Positions 9,405-19,794 of a stretch of 64,000 nt of DNA are shown here, one piece after another. This stretch comes from Bremerella sp. P1 (GTDB lineage Bacteria > Planctomycetota > Planctomycetia > Pirellulales > Pirellulaceae): positions 5,419,814-5,483,813 of the forward strand of contig NZ_CP118164.1 in assembly GCF_028748185.1 (NCBI RefSeq), given 5' to 3'. Positions within the stretch are counted from its first letter, which is position 1. Every line of letters starts with the position of its first letter. The position numbers were made by a program, and so were the translations under genes. The notes below the pieces were generated by a model that was not told the DNA's origin, made no database searches, and saw nothing but the letters and a program-made list of their open reading frames with translations.

Positions 9405-10871
9405 CTACACGACCCAGGTGTCTTTGCTTCCGCCCCCCTGGGACGAGTTGACCACGAGCGATCCCTTACGCAGGGCAACTCGAGTCAGTCCGCCGGGCAA
9501 TACGTAGATGTCACGTCCATAGATGATAAACGGTCGCAGGTCGACGTGCCTCCCCTCTAAGTGGTCATCAATGATGACGGGAGCCCGCGATAGGGCAAGG
9601 GTCGGCTGTGCGATGTAATTCCGCGGGTTGGCTTTGATCAATTCGACGAACTTCTGGTGCTCTTCCTTGGAAGCACGCGGACCGATCAGCATGCCGTAAC
9701 CGCCTGATTCGTTGGCCGGTTTTACCACCATGTCAGCGATATTCTTGATGACGTGGTCACGCTGAGCGTCGTCCCAGCAAACGTACGTGGGCACGTTCGG
9801 CAGGATCGGGTCTTCGCTCAGGTAGTACTTAATCATGTCCGGTACGTAGGCGTAGATTACCTTGTCGTCGGCAATGCCAGTACCCGGAGCGTTCGCCAAC
9901 GCGACGTTTCCGGCACGGTAAGCGTCGATGATTCCCGGAACCCCCAGCATCGAATCCTTGCGGAAGACGTGCGGGTCGATGAAGTCGTCATCGATTCGGC
10001 GGTAAAGCACGTCTACCGGTTTCAAACCCTTGGTTGTCCGGGCATAGACGCGGCGATCGCGAACCACCAAGTCTCGGCCTTCTACCAGGTCGACACCCAT
10101 CTGCTGGGCGAGGAACGAGTGTTCGAAGTAGGCCGAGTTATAAATCCCTGGCGAAAGCACGGCCACGACGGGCTTTTCGACACTTTCGGGAGCTAGCGAG
10201 TTCAGTGCGTCGAGTAATTGACTGCAGTAATCGTCGACTGGGCGGACAAACTGGGCCTCGAACAGGCCTGGGAATGTCTGTTTCATCAACTGACGATTCT
10301 GAAGCACGTACGAGACGCCGGAAGGGCAACGCAGGTTGTCTTCCAGTACGTAGAACTCGCCGTCCGAGTCACGGACCAAGTCAGTGCCGGTAATATGACA
10401 CCAAATGCCGTTTGGCGGCTTCATGCCGACACATTGAGGCCGGAAACTGCTGGCCGATTTGACCACGTGTTCTGGAATGATCTTGTCTTTGAGGATCTTC
10501 TGGTCGTTGTAGATGTCGTCGATGAACATGTTGAGCGCGACGATGCGCTGCTTCAGTCCTTTCGACATCCACGACCACTGCTCGCCTTGGATGATGCGAG
10601 GCAAAATGTCGAACGGAATGATTCGTTCCGTGCCTGCCTCTTCACCATAGACGTTGAACGTAATTCCTAAACGAATCATCGACCGCTCGGCGGCCGTCTT
10701 TCGTTTGCGAAGATCGTTGGAAGTGAGCTCTTGAATATGTTCATAAAGGAGTTGGCAGTTGGTCCGAGGGGAACCGCCAGGGGAGAACATTTCGTCGTAA
10801 AATTCGCCAACGTCATAATCTGCGATGAGGTTGGGCTCGGATATACCTTGAGTCTGTGTTTGCCCTTGCAC
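9405..10871 (-). CDS. Circularly permuted type 2 ATP-grasp protein
   Basis: A 488-residue ATP-grasp ligase of the DUF404/DUF407 family. Recognisable stretches are [13 protein letters not shown] near the N-terminus, [12 protein letters not shown]-like [55 protein letters not shown] and [13 protein letters not shown]. The family is thought to make amide or peptide bonds using ATP. The GTG start at 10871 lies downstream of TAGGAGAAG; an ATG a few bases upstream is in another frame. It forms a two-gene operon with the alpha-E gene. Together with the plus-strand module it gives this organism at least two ATP-grasp/alpha-E pairs. Confidence 0.9.
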   Translation of the reverse strand: MQGQTQTQGISEPNLIADYDVGEFYDEMFSPGGSPRTNCQLLYEHIQELTSNDLRKRKTAAERSMIRLGITFNVYGEEAGTERIIPFDILPRIIQGEQWSWMSKGLKQRIVALNMFIDDIYNDQKILKDKIIPEHVVKSASSFRPQCVGMKPPNGIWCHITGTDLVRDSDGEFYVLEDNLRCPSGVSYVLQNRQLMKQTFPGLFEAQFVRPVDDYCSQLLDALNSLAPESVEKPVVAVLSPGIYNSAYFEHSFLAQQMGVDLVEGRDLVVRDRRVYARTTKGLKPVDVLYRRIDDDFIDPHVFRKDSMLGVPGIIDAYRAGNVALANAPGTGIADDKVIYAYVPDMIKYYLSEDPILPNVPTYVCWDDAQRDHVIKNIADMVVKPANESGGYGMLIGPRASKEEHQKFVELIKANPRNYIAQPTLALSRAPVIIDDHLEGRHVDLRPFIIYGRDIYVLPGGLTRVALRKGSLVVNSSQGGGSKDTWVV

Positions 10872-11256
10872 GTCATTCTTCTCCTAATGAGAAATCCAGT
10901 GGGGCCAGATGAAACCGCCGGGGAGGAGACGTCGTCGTGACATGACGAGTCGAAGTGTTGCCTGAGTCCTCCCAAAGGGACAAGTAATAGAGAAGCACTT
11001 GCCGTGCCAATATAGGCGGTGCCATGGGATCTGCAAAGCCGTAAGATATTCCCTGCAATGGCTTTGCATCGAAATGAATCGGCCTGAACATTATGCCGTA
11101 GTTGCTTAACATGCCTATTAAATGAGCAGGGGTAAGGGAAACAGAACTGACATTAAGGTAATTTGCCGATTGCCAGGATTGATTCGCTCAGCCGGCATGA
11201 CGTTGTTAAAATGTGCGTCTGCCTAACCTGCTTCCTGCCAACTTCGAGCTTGCCCC
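10872..11256. other. Divergent intergenic region, no gene seen
   Basis: This 385-base region separates the minus-strand ATP-grasp/alpha-E operon from the plus-strand hydrolase and must contain promoters for both. AGGAGAA near 10885 on the minus strand is the ribosome binding site of the ATP-grasp gene. Short open frames here lack coding features. Confidence 0.5.
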
Positions 11257-12537
11257 ATGTCGTTCTCTTACCGCTGTCTGCTGCCGCTGTTTCTTCTTTT
11301 GGTCTTGCCGGTCGCTTCGACGGCTCTCGCGGATCCTATTCAGCCATCGACTAACCTTCCGCAAACGCAACCTTGGGACTTAACGAAACTTTCCGAGGCC
11401 CCCAAGTTCGCGTGGGTGGATGCCGATTCGCCGGTACGCTCTTTGACGTTCACCGGGGAAGAGTTCGAAGGACATCCGACAAGTGTCTTCGCTTATTATG
11501 CGACACCTGGAAGCATATTGGGAGACAAAAATTTAGACAGAAATTTGCCGGCCATCGTTTGCATTCACGGTGGAGGGGGAACCGCATTCCGCGAGTGGAC
11601 TGAATTGTGGGCGAAACGTGGTTACGCGGCAATTGCCATGGACCTCGCAGGCTCGCGGCCGATCGAAGGCAAGAATCCCCATGATCAAAAAAATCGAACA
11701 CGTTTACCCGACGGTGGACCGTTTCATGGCGACCAGCACAAGTTTGGCCACATCGACGATCAGGTACATCAACAATGGCAATACCACGCGGTCGCAAACG
11801 TAATCTTAGCGCATTCTTTAATTCGCAGTTTTCCCGAGATCGATAAAAAACGAACCGGTGTGACCGGTATCAGCTGGGGTGGTTACTTAACGTGCATCGT
11901 GGCCGGCGTCGATTCAAGATTTCATGCCGCGGTGCCTGTTTATGGATGTGGCTATCTGACCGACAACAGCAAGTGGCTGGATCGCTTTGCCAAAATGACA
12001 CCTCGGCAAAGACAGTTGTGGGTCACGCTGTGGGATCCTCGCCAATACTTGCCTGCGGTTTCGATGCCGATTCTGTTTGTGAACGGCACGAACGATTTTG
12101 CGTATCCGCTAGATAGTTACATGAAGAGCTACGACGCGGTCCCCGACGACGTTCACAAGCAGCTATCGATTACCGTGAAAATGTCGCACAGCCATCCCGG
12201 TGGTTGGAATCCACCGCAAATCGGTCACTTCATGGACCAATGGCTCAAGCGAGGTGAACCGTTGCCGATGGTTGATCTTCCCCAGATCAAAGGAGATCAC
12301 GTCGAATTGCGCTATGACACAGCGACGTTCGCTAAAGCGGCGATCCACTGGAGCGTCGACGACAAGGCGGTCAACGCTCATGATTGGAAGACGGCCGATG
12401 CGGTCGTCAAAGAAGACATCATTATCGCCCCAGCACCTCCCGAAGACGCACGGCTTTGGTACATGACCGTCCAGGCCGAGGATGGCAGCCTGGTTAGCAC
12501 CGAGATCATCTTCGTCAAAGAACGCTTGATCCGCTGA
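11257..12537 (+). CDS. Secreted alpha/beta hydrolase (dienelactone hydrolase/acetyl-xylan esterase-like)
   Basis: A 426-residue protein with an N-terminal signal peptide (hydrophobic core LLPLFLLLVLPVAS, cleavage near ALADP). The alpha/beta hydrolase core shows an oxyanion-side motif VCIHGGGGTAF, the nucleophile elbow GISWGG, a likely acid in NGTNDFAYPLD and a likely base in SHSHPGGW. A beta-rich C-terminal domain follows. An esterase or peptidase S9-like activity on polysaccharide or other exported substrates is likely, which would fit the sulfatase encoded convergently with only five bases between stops. The ATG at 11257 starts the signal peptide; no clear Shine-Dalgarno sequence is seen. 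Confidence 0.85.
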   Translation: MSFSYRCLLPLFLLLVLPVASTALADPIQPSTNLPQTQPWDLTKLSEAPKFAWVDADSPVRSLTFTGEEFEGHPTSVFAYYATPGSILGDKNLDRNLPAIVCIHGGGGTAFREWTELWAKRGYAAIAMDLAGSRPIEGKNPHDQKNRTRLPDGGPFHGDQHKFGHIDDQVHQQWQYHAVANVILAHSLIRSFPEIDKKRTGVTGISWGGYLTCIVAGVDSRFHAAVPVYGCGYLTDNSKWLDRFAKMTPRQRQLWVTLWDPRQYLPAVSMPILFVNGTNDFAYPLDSYMKSYDAVPDDVHKQLSITVKMSHSHPGGWNPPQIGHFMDQWLKRGEPLPMVDLPQIKGDHVELRYDTATFAKAAIHWSVDDKAVNAHDWKTADAVVKEDIIIAPAPPEDARLWYMTVQAEDGSLVSTEIIFVKERLIR

Positions 12538-12542
12538 GTCGC

Positions 12543-14366
12543 CTACGGACTGATCCGGCGAACATATAAGTAGTACGCCCCACAGATCTCTTGATTCTCT
12601 GAGTTGAAAAACGCGGTCCGCAACTCCAGCGGCCCTTTGCTAAGGTCAGCCTGGGTGACGAATGCGGAGTCGTCCTTGGTCATCGAATCGATGCGGATGG
12701 TTTGTTCGTCGACGCGCACCTCAGCACGTTGAATCGGCAAAGCCGTTCCCTCGGGGAACGTCCCGTCCGTGACTTTGAGTTGAGGACAGCCATCGGCCAG
12801 CTTCAAACCACTTTCCCGCGGCCAGCGTCGAAGTTCCAACTCGAAGGTACCTGGCTCGGCGACGGTCAGGTGCCAGGAACCATTCTTGAGCACGCCTCGG
12901 CGGATCTGCACCTGTTGATCGACAAACACATCAAGCCACTCGCACGCGGTCAGCAGTGTTGGGTTTTCGGCGTCGTGGCCGATGATCACGCGTTGCGGCG
13001 TCAGCACGTCTCCTTTGACTTCGTCCCACCAGGAATTAAGATGCGAGCGAAGTTTCTCGACGATCTCGGGATGTTGGCCGGCAATGTTCTTATCCTGGTG
13101 CGGATCGTCTTGCACGTTGTAAAGCTCTCGATTCTCCAGCAAACGCCACTGCTTCCACATCACGCAAGCTCCGTCACGTTGGGGAATGGCCGGGTTGCCC
13201 TTGGTGTAGCGAACCTTGAAGGTCGGCATGCGGCTGTAGTTGATCACCAGCATGCGATCGTCAAGTTGAGCGGTCTGCTGGGTCAGCACAGGCTTCAGCG
13301 AAACGCCGTCGAGCTTCGCTGGCGTCTGGCCCGCGATTCCACTCAGGTCGGCCAGGGTGGGCAGCAAGTCCTGAACATGGCACAGGTCCGCGACATCGTG
13401 AGGGTTCTTCAAGCCAGCGGGCCAACGGATGAAACAAGGAACACGGTGGCCGCCTTCCCATAGGGTTGTCTTGCTGCCCTTCATGCCGGCATTGAAATAC
13501 TTCGGTCCCATCGTGCTGCCGTTGTCAGTCAAGAAGACGACGATGGTGTTGTCGAGTTTATCTGTCTCCTGCAGGAACCGATCCAGCTTGCCGACGTTGT
13601 CGTCGATGTTTTCGCCCATCGCCAGGAAGCTGACGAGATTAGCCTTCTGGACAGGCGGCATTCCCTTTGTAACTTCCGGATGGGCTTCCATTGCCTCGCG
13701 AACCCTGTCCCGGTACTTGTCCGGAACAAACCAGGGCCAATGAGCAGCGTTCAGGGCGATGTAAGCAAAGAAGGGACGCTGGTCCTCTTGCTCGATCCAT
13801 TTCATCGCTTCGCTAAAGAAGATATCTGTGCAGTAACCTTCGCGCTTTTCACGCTTGGTATTGTGGATGTACGTGTCATCGAAGTAATCATTGTTCCAAT
13901 AGTCAGGCACGCTATTGATATGCGACGAGGGAAACCACAATGCTTCTTCAAAGCCGCGATCTTCTGGGCGGAACGGGTAGTTGTCACCCAGATGCCACTT
14001 GCCAAAGAGCCCAGTTCGGTAGCCGCCAGCCTGGAAGACATCGGCCATCGTTTTCAGTTCCGGCTTGAGCAGCGTTCGTCCACTGCTCACATTGATCGCG
14101 CCGTTGCGAAATGCATCAAGCCCCGTCAGTAATTGCCCACGGGTCGGCGTGCACATGGGCGAGACATGAAAGTCCGTCAAACGGACAGCTGCCTTGGCCA
14201 ATTGATCGATACTTGGGGTGTGCGTGATCGGGTTTCCATGGCACGAGAACTCGCCGTAGCCCTGGTCGTCGGTCATGATCACGATCACATTCGGCTTTTC
14301 TGCCGCCTGAAGTGAGCCGAACGCAACAAGGAGCAGTAGCAACGAGAGTACAAGTGGGCGGGGCAT
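12543..14366 (-). CDS. Secreted type I sulfatase (arylsulfatase family)
   Basis: A 607-residue sulfatase that hydrolyses sulfate esters, probably on sulfated polysaccharides as is usual for marine planctomycetes. A signal peptide (LVLSLLLLLVAFGSLQA) precedes the metal site MTDDQGYGEF. The formylglycine signature is C72-T-P-T-R followed by GQLLTG, so the cysteine needs conversion by a formylglycine-generating enzyme encoded elsewhere. GLFGKWHLGD and FLTDNGST supply further active-site residues. A non-catalytic C-terminal beta domain is present. I chose ATG 14366; a TTG at 14387 is in frame but would add seven residues before the signal peptide. Confidence 0.93.
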   Translation of the reverse strand: MPRPLVLSLLLLLVAFGSLQAAEKPNVIVIMTDDQGYGEFSCHGNPITHTPSIDQLAKAAVRLTDFHVSPMCTPTRGQLLTGLDAFRNGAINVSSGRTLLKPELKTMADVFQAGGYRTGLFGKWHLGDNYPFRPEDRGFEEALWFPSSHINSVPDYWNNDYFDDTYIHNTKREKREGYCTDIFFSEAMKWIEQEDQRPFFAYIALNAAHWPWFVPDKYRDRVREAMEAHPEVTKGMPPVQKANLVSFLAMGENIDDNVGKLDRFLQETDKLDNTIVVFLTDNGSTMGPKYFNAGMKGSKTTLWEGGHRVPCFIRWPAGLKNPHDVADLCHVQDLLPTLADLSGIAGQTPAKLDGVSLKPVLTQQTAQLDDRMLVINYSRMPTFKVRYTKGNPAIPQRDGACVMWKQWRLLENRELYNVQDDPHQDKNIAGQHPEIVEKLRSHLNSWWDEVKGDVLTPQRVIIGHDAENPTLLTACEWLDVFVDQQVQIRRGVLKNGSWHLTVAEPGTFELELRRWPRESGLKLADGCPQLKVTDGTFPEGTALPIQRAEVRVDEQTIRIDSMTKDDSAFVTQADLSKGPLELRTAFFNSENQEICGAYYLYVRRISP

Positions 14367-14527
14367 GAAAGAAGCTTTCTCGTCCAATAAGGATCGTCAA
14401 GGGTGGGAAGGTCCCTATGATGACTTCGACGCCAAGCGTTGGCAACAAAAAATGCTCACGGAGGCCATTGCTTCCGAGAGCATCACGAATTTGCTTGGTT
14501 GGAAAACGGGCAGAGAAGGACCAAAAA

Positions 14528-14896
14528 TCAGGTCAACCAGTTCGATTGAACCAACGCTTCCGCGCTGACGATTCTTGGGCACTTCCAATTGTTTCGCTGC
14601 ATCCAGTCAAAGAACTGCGACTCGACGGCAATGTGATAGTTGCGGATGTAGTAAATCACATCGCCTGACCAGCACCATTCGCCGTCGCTGTAGACATCCG
14701 GCGGACCGATCATCACGCTATCGTCCATTAGCCGGTCGTACGCGTCGCTATTGGCCTCGAACAGTAGGGTACCTTCGCTCAGATATTGCAGCACGAGGTC
14801 CTCTTCATCGAGAGGCCCCATCATTTGCAGTTCTCGCAAGTCTTGTAGAGCTTCGCGTCGACTGCTCTCCTCGAAAAATCCGAATCGCTTCAACAT
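14528..14896 (-). CDS. Small acidic protein of unknown function
   Basis: A 122-residue acidic protein without signal peptide or membrane segment. It contains many aromatic residues in its second half (GEWCWSGDVIYYIRNYHIAVESQFFDW). I do not recognise a family. It is isolated: the sulfatase starts 160 bases away on the same strand and almost 500 bases of non-coding DNA lie upstream. Codon use resembles its neighbours, which supports a real gene. Confidence 0.6.
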   Translation of the reverse strand: MLKRFGFFEESSRREALQDLRELQMMGPLDEEDLVLQYLSEGTLLFEANSDAYDRLMDDSVMIGPPDVYSDGEWCWSGDVIYYIRNYHIAVESQFFDWMQRNNWKCPRIVSAEALVQSNWLT

Positions 14897-15389
14897 GGGT
14901 CACGTTCCTCCACACCACCCATGGCAAGCCGAATCCGAGCTTCAGCCGGGTGACGATTAGATGAGAAAAGGAAGTCACCGGAAGACGGCCATCGTCTGGA
15001 ACCGCCTACCCTGTGGAATCACGAATCCCTCCAATGTTGTCCCGCAACAAGCTGCCACTTCTTCGGAGGACACCATCCGTGGCCCTCTTTGGGGCAGTTT
15101 AGCAAAGGAGGAATCGAAAAGGCAAAGAAAATTTTGCACGAAAATGCATTCGTTGCCGCGCTCACGGTAGCTTATGACGGCATCTGAACCATCACATAAA
15201 AAATGGCAAATGTGCATGGCAGGTTGTCTGGGAAGAAAAACCAACCATACGATTCCATGGATGCGTCTTTGGCATCGAAAGTAAGTACTGGTAGGAATAG
15301 CATTTGCACAAGTATGCACCAGAGATGATACGCACCAATAATGGCAGACCGCCTTCGACTGAGGTACGCCTAAGGGAAATGGCAAGAAA
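14897..15389. other. Intergenic region upstream of copper ATPase, no gene seen
   Basis: Nearly 500 bases separate the divergent small protein and the P-type ATPase. An open frame on the minus strand (14975-15385) lacks family resemblance and looks spurious. A metal-responsive operator would be expected here if the ATPase is copper-induced, but I could not identify one. AAGGGA at about 15373 is the probable ribosome binding site of the ATPase. Confidence 0.5.
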
Positions 15390-17825
15390 ATGGCAATCGA
15401 TCCAATCTGTGGAATGACCGTTCAGGAGTCGTCACCCTGGAAAACGACTCGGGATGAGAAAACGTTCTACTTCTGTAGCGAACACTGCTTGAAGAAGTTC
15501 GAAGCGGAAGGTGAGCTTGGCAGCGCGCCGATGCAGTTAGTTACCCTCGGCGAAGCCCCGGCCAAACATGATTGTTGCCATGGTCACGAAGGTCATTCAG
15601 CCAACAAAACGTCTTCAGCCAAGTACATCTGTCCGATGTGCGAAGGCGTCGAAAGCGATGTACCGGCCGATTGTCCGAAGTGCGGCATGGCCTTAGAGCG
15701 AAACCAACCGGCGGCACCGCAGACCAAGACCATCTACACCTGCCCGATGCATCCGGAGGTGCGGCAAGATCACCCCGGCAGTTGCCCGAAGTGCGGTATG
15801 GATCTCGAGCCGGAAACCGTCACGTCCGACGAGGAGGAAGCCGATCCGGAACTGACCTGGATGACGATTCGCTTTTGGGTGGGAACTGCGCTGACCATCC
15901 CCATCTTTGCCTTGGCGATGCTGCCGATGGTGGGCATCGAACTGGGTGTGCCTGCGGATGTATCACGTTGGATTCAATTGGTTCTGGCCACACCGGTCGT
16001 CTTATGGTGTGGCTGGCCTTTCTTCGTGCGTGGTGCGAAGTCGCTGGTCACCATGAACCTGAACATGTTCACGCTCATCTCTCTGGGGGTCGCGGCGGCG
16101 TACCTTTACAGCTTTGTCGCGACTGTTTTTCCGGCCGCGATACCCGAAGCCTTTCGACACGCAGGCGAGGTACCGGTCTACTTCGAGGCTGCGGCGATGA
16201 TCGTTACGCTCGTTCTGCTGGGCCAAGTGATTGAACTGAGAGCCCGAAAGAAGACAGGCAGCGCAATTCGCGAACTGATCAACCTGGCCCCACCTACCGC
16301 ACGGCTCATCGAAGACGGCCAGGAACGCGAAGTCCCGTTGAGTGAAGTTCACCGGGGGCAAGAACTGAAGGTTGTGCCGGGCGACAAGATTCCCGTTGAT
16401 GGCGAGGTCATCTCCGGTAGTTCGACCGTTGATGAGTCGATGCTTACCGGCGAAGCTGATCCCGTACAGAAGCAAACCGGTGACAACGTGATCGGCGGTA
16501 CTGTCAACCAAGGCGGGACGCTCCGCATCCGAGCGACCAACGTGGGCGAAGGCTCGGTCCTTTCGCAGATCGTACAAATGGTCGGCCAGGCCCAGCGCAG
16601 TCGTGCTCCGATTCAGCGGCTGGCCGATACCGTCTCCGGTTACTTCGTTCCAGCGATTGTCGGTATCGCGATCGTCACGTTTATTGTCTGGGCGTTCTGG
16701 TCGCCCGAAGAGCCGAAGCTCGCCTATGCTCTTTTGAACGCAGTCGCCGTTTTGATTGTCGCTTGCCCTTGTGCTTTGGGTTTGGCGACACCGATGTCGA
16801 TCATGGTCGGCGTCGGGCGAGGTGCGAAAGCTGGTGTCCTGGTCAAGGAGGCCGCGGGGCTCGAAACCTTGGAGCAAGTCGATACCGTCGTGGTCGACAA
16901 GACCGGCACACTGACCGAAGGAAAGCCCAAGCTTACTAAGCTAGAGCCCGCCGAGGGATTCTCGGAAGAGGAACTCTTGAGGTACGCCGCGGCCGTCGAG
17001 CAGAACAGCGAACACCCGATCGCTCATTCGATTATCGAAGAAGCGAAGCAGCGCGACATGAATCTACCGGAAGCGACCGACTTCGATTCGGCCACCGGCC
17101 AAGGCGTTCAGGCGGTTGTCGATGGAAAGAAGATCGTCTGCGGGAAGCCATCTCTGCTGAAGGATCACGGTATCGAGTTCGACGCGACCGGATCGCCCGA
17201 AGGAACGAAGGTCTACCTGGGCGTTGATGGAAAGTACGCTGGGGCTTTGATCGTGAGTGACCCGCTGAAACCGACCACGGCAGGCGCCATCGAGTCGCTG
17301 CATGAAATGGGGATTCGCGTGATCATGATGACCGGCGACAATGCCCAGGTTGCCGAAGCGATCGCGAAGAAACTGAATATCGATGACTTCCAGGCCGATC
17401 TATCGCCGCAAGATAAACACGATCGCATCCAGAAGCTTCGTGACGAAGGAGCCAAGGTAGCGATGGCTGGCGACGGGATCAACGATGCACCAGCGCTGGC
17501 CGCTGCGGATGTCGGGATTGCCATGGGAACCGGAACCGACGTAGCGATCGAAAGTGCGGCGATCACCCTCATGGGCGGCGATTTGGAAGGCGTGGTGAAA
17601 GCGTTTCGCTTAAGTCGACGCGTCATGCGAAACATTCGCCAGAACCTGTTCTTCGCGTTGGCCTACAACAGCCTGGGCGTGCCGATCGCTGCCGGTATCT
17701 TGGTGCCGCTGTTTGGCATGCATGCCTTGCTGAATCCCATGTTCGCAGCAGCTGCAATGAGCTTCAGCTCGGTCAGCGTGATCGGTAATGCTCTGCGGTT
17801 ACGTGCGACGAACCTGACAGAGTAG
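15390..17825 (+). CDS. copA: Copper-exporting P1B-type ATPase with YHS and two HMBD metal-binding domains
   Basis: An 811-residue heavy-metal P-type ATPase, probably exporting Cu(+) across the inner membrane. In order it has a YHS domain (about 2-45, DPICGMTVQ and FCSEHC), two heavy-metal-binding HMBD modules (YICPMCEGV...CPKCGM and YTCPMHPEV...CPKCGM), a His/Cys-rich linker, membrane segments, the actuator TGEA loop, the membrane metal site C459-P-C461, the phosphorylated D503 in DKTGT, the HP motif SEHPIAHSI and the hinge [10 protein letters not shown]. The last segments carry YNSLGVP and MSFSSVSV, as in Cu(+) pumps. Neither a classical N-terminal ferredoxin-like CxxC domain nor an adjacent regulator is present. 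The gene stands alone and converges on the methyltransferase. Confidence 0.95.
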   Translation: MAIDPICGMTVQESSPWKTTRDEKTFYFCSEHCLKKFEAEGELGSAPMQLVTLGEAPAKHDCCHGHEGHSANKTSSAKYICPMCEGVESDVPADCPKCGMALERNQPAAPQTKTIYTCPMHPEVRQDHPGSCPKCGMDLEPETVTSDEEEADPELTWMTIRFWVGTALTIPIFALAMLPMVGIELGVPADVSRWIQLVLATPVVLWCGWPFFVRGAKSLVTMNLNMFTLISLGVAAAYLYSFVATVFPAAIPEAFRHAGEVPVYFEAAAMIVTLVLLGQVIELRARKKTGSAIRELINLAPPTARLIEDGQEREVPLSEVHRGQELKVVPGDKIPVDGEVISGSSTVDESMLTGEADPVQKQTGDNVIGGTVNQGGTLRIRATNVGEGSVLSQIVQMVGQAQRSRAPIQRLADTVSGYFVPAIVGIAIVTFIVWAFWSPEEPKLAYALLNAVAVLIVACPCALGLATPMSIMVGVGRGAKAGVLVKEAAGLETLEQVDTVVVDKTGTLTEGKPKLTKLEPAEGFSEEELLRYAAAVEQNSEHPIAHSIIEEAKQRDMNLPEATDFDSATGQGVQAVVDGKKIVCGKPSLLKDHGIEFDATGSPEGTKVYLGVDGKYAGALIVSDPLKPTTAGAIESLHEMGIRVIMMTGDNAQVAEAIAKKLNIDDFQADLSPQDKHDRIQKLRDEGAKVAMAGDGINDAPALAAADVGIAMGTGTDVAIESAAITLMGGDLEGVVKAFRLSRRVMRNIRQNLFFALAYNSLGVPIAAGILVPLFGMHALLNPMFAAAAMSFSSVSVIGNALRLRATNLTE

Positions 17826-17832
17826 TGCGGGG

Positions 17833-18447
17833 CTAAGTACGCTTGCGGGCGATCAGCTGCGTCACGTAAGCGTTGCCGGTATGGAAGGACCCTTCGGTGA
17901 CGTCCCGCTCGAGTTCCGCTTCGTGCACAATCTTCATGTCTGCGAAGTGAGGGCGAAGATCCTCAAGCGTGACGAGCATATCAACGTCCTTGGGCCCGCC
18001 GGTTCCATATTCAAGCTGTTTGGGGTGGTACGACTCCAGCAGAAAGATGCCGCCTTGCTTCAGTGAAGCAATTGCCTTTTGATAAATGTTCGTTCGTGAA
18101 GCCGAGTCGACATGCGCAAAGATGGACACGATCGCGTCCCAGCAGTTCTCGCCATAATCGAATTCGTTCAGGTCGCAGATAGTGTATTCCAGCGACACGT
18201 TATGCTCGGCTGCCAGACGCTCTGCTTTCGACTTGCCTTTGGTCGAAAGATCGACAGCATGCACCTGGTGCCCTTGCTGGCCAAGGAACAGGGCATTGCG
18301 GCCTTCTCCTTCGGCAATACAAAGGACTTTGGCATTGGGCGGGAAGTGATGGGCCGATGCTTTTAAGAACGTGTTGGGAGACGTTCCGTAAACATATTCT
18401 TCGCGTCCAAACCGCTCGTTCCAAAACTGTTGAACATCTTCGCTCAT
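17833..18447 (-). CDS. Class I SAM-dependent methyltransferase
   Basis: A 204-residue Rossmann-fold methyltransferase similar to the TehB/thiopurine-type group. VLCIAEGEGRNALFLG is the SAM-binding motif I, VHAVDLST is the acidic residue binding the ribose, and AIVSIFAHVDS and GGIFLLESYHPKQ are later motifs. ATG 18447 follows AGGAATTGCC; an in-frame TTG nine bases upstream is less likely. The substrate cannot be told from the sequence; tellurite or small-molecule methylation are family precedents. It is transcribed against the copper ATPase with seven bases between stops. Confidence 0.88.
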   Translation of the reverse strand: MSEDVQQFWNERFGREEYVYGTSPNTFLKASAHHFPPNAKVLCIAEGEGRNALFLGQQGHQVHAVDLSTKGKSKAERLAAEHNVSLEYTICDLNEFDYGENCWDAIVSIFAHVDSASRTNIYQKAIASLKQGGIFLLESYHPKQLEYGTGGPKDVDMLVTLEDLRPHFADMKIVHEAELERDVTEGSFHTGNAYVTQLIARKRT

Positions 18448-18703
18448 GGCAGGCAATTCCTGGGTGTGTGTTGAGTGAGCGGCTTGCGAGACCCTCTTTT
18501 AGTCACCATGTAGTCTGGCAGGTGAGGGCAGGGGGCAGGAAGCCGGTTCCCGGTAAGATGCCGTTACCGAAGATAGGTTACAGCGAAAATCAGTGCCAGA
18601 TTGGCGAATGAGATTTGCTGGATAGGGGGCAAGCTTGGCGGCGCTTGCCCCCTTTCCAGCCGGAACAACTTTCCACGAGCTTCCGTAGAAAGCAGTGTAG
18701 GCG

Positions 18704-19591
18704 CTAGCGAACGCCGTTATGGCCGGGACGATCCAACAGGCCGACCCCTTTGCCTGCATTCGACTTTTTGTAAGCCGTCATCAAAGCATCGGTCAAAGCA
18801 GGTGGAACGGGATCCGGGCCGCGAACTGCATTGGCGATATCCCACGCCGCTTGCCATGTCGCCTTCGCTTCGAACTCATGGCTCCAACCGCTGGGCCATG
18901 TCCCACCGTAAAACTTCTGCAGATAAAGCATCTGCACGACGTAAGCGAAACACTCTTCGTCCAGTTGGTAGGTGCGAACACCAGAGCTATGCCGGTAGTC
19001 GAAACTCGCGTGCACCGCTTCATGCACGATAAAGCTGCGGTCGATGGAATCGGTCGGCAGCGTCTTGATGATGATCCGATCGCTTTCCGGAACGTATTCC
19101 GCGGCATGTTTGTGCGTGGGATCGAATTTCGCCGTGATGCGTTTCGTGTTGAGCAGATGACCGACTTTGCCGAAGTCGTGGCCACTGATCGAGCACTTAT
19201 ACGCGAACAGCGACAGGTTCAGGCTTTTGACCGACGCGGAGTTGATCGTGGTCCGTACACGCTCCCAGGCATCATCGTCCGCAGTCGTCGGTGGCTTCCA
19301 GCCAGGCGGCGGAATGTAGATGTATTGCGTGATCGTGCAAGGCTTGCCGAAGTCATAGTTCTTGCCATTCTTCGACTTTCTGCGGCAGCCCAGGATGTGA
19401 TACAGGCACCAATTCACCTCGTCAGGATTTCGCGTGCCAAAGTTGAACACGATGATGTCCCACGGATCGGTGAACCCGTGCACGGCGGCCAAGATCCACC
19501 AGTCGTCGGCGTCGGTGACTTCTACCTTCTTTGCGTACCCCTTCGGTGGCCAGACTGGTCGAACCAGCGGCTCCCGCAACTTCACTGCCAT
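18704..19591 (-). CDS. Zincin-like protein (HEXXH) with LysM-like N-terminal module
   Basis: A 295-residue protein without a signal peptide. The second half carries HEAVH followed by ASFDYRH, a plausible HEXXH zinc site, with a downstream LDEECFAYVVQ helix that could supply the third ligand or catalytic support. The N-terminal 100 residues contain DDWWILAAVHGFTDPWDIIV, resembling LysM-like modules found in secretion-associated proteins; this resemblance is from memory. YIYIPPPGW follows, as in such modules. No secretion genes are adjacent, so a role as exported peptidase is speculative. GGGGAAG directly precedes the ATG. Confidence 0.65.
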   Translation of the reverse strand: MAVKLREPLVRPVWPPKGYAKKVEVTDADDWWILAAVHGFTDPWDIIVFNFGTRNPDEVNWCLYHILGCRRKSKNGKNYDFGKPCTITQYIYIPPPGWKPPTTADDDAWERVRTTINSASVKSLNLSLFAYKCSISGHDFGKVGHLLNTKRITAKFDPTHKHAAEYVPESDRIIIKTLPTDSIDRSFIVHEAVHASFDYRHSSGVRTYQLDEECFAYVVQMLYLQKFYGGTWPSGWSHEFEAKATWQAAWDIANAVRGPDPVPPALTDALMTAYKKSNAGKGVGLLDRPGHNGVR

Positions 19592-19794
19592 CTTCCCCGG
19601 TCCTTTGCATGATTGAGGTTTCTCTGTCCAAAACCGTTATCGATACAAAATGGATTGGGTTGTCTGGTTTTTGGATAGAAAGTAGCAGATACGGTAAGGC
19701 TAAGCCGATCTGGCAGGGGCCGTTAGGGCGTGGTAGTGTGATGCTTCGATTGGCGGGATGCTTAGCGAAAAGGATGGATAGAAAGCCCCAGGTC

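Noticed and set aside
14975-15385. 136-codon minus-strand frame upstream of the copper ATPase
   Set aside because: Composition and lack of a ribosome binding site or known domain make it unlikely to be coding.
18457-18703. Possible small RNA or gene before the methyltransferase
   Set aside because: Only a purine-rich stretch is visible; no hairpin with T-run and no credible frame.
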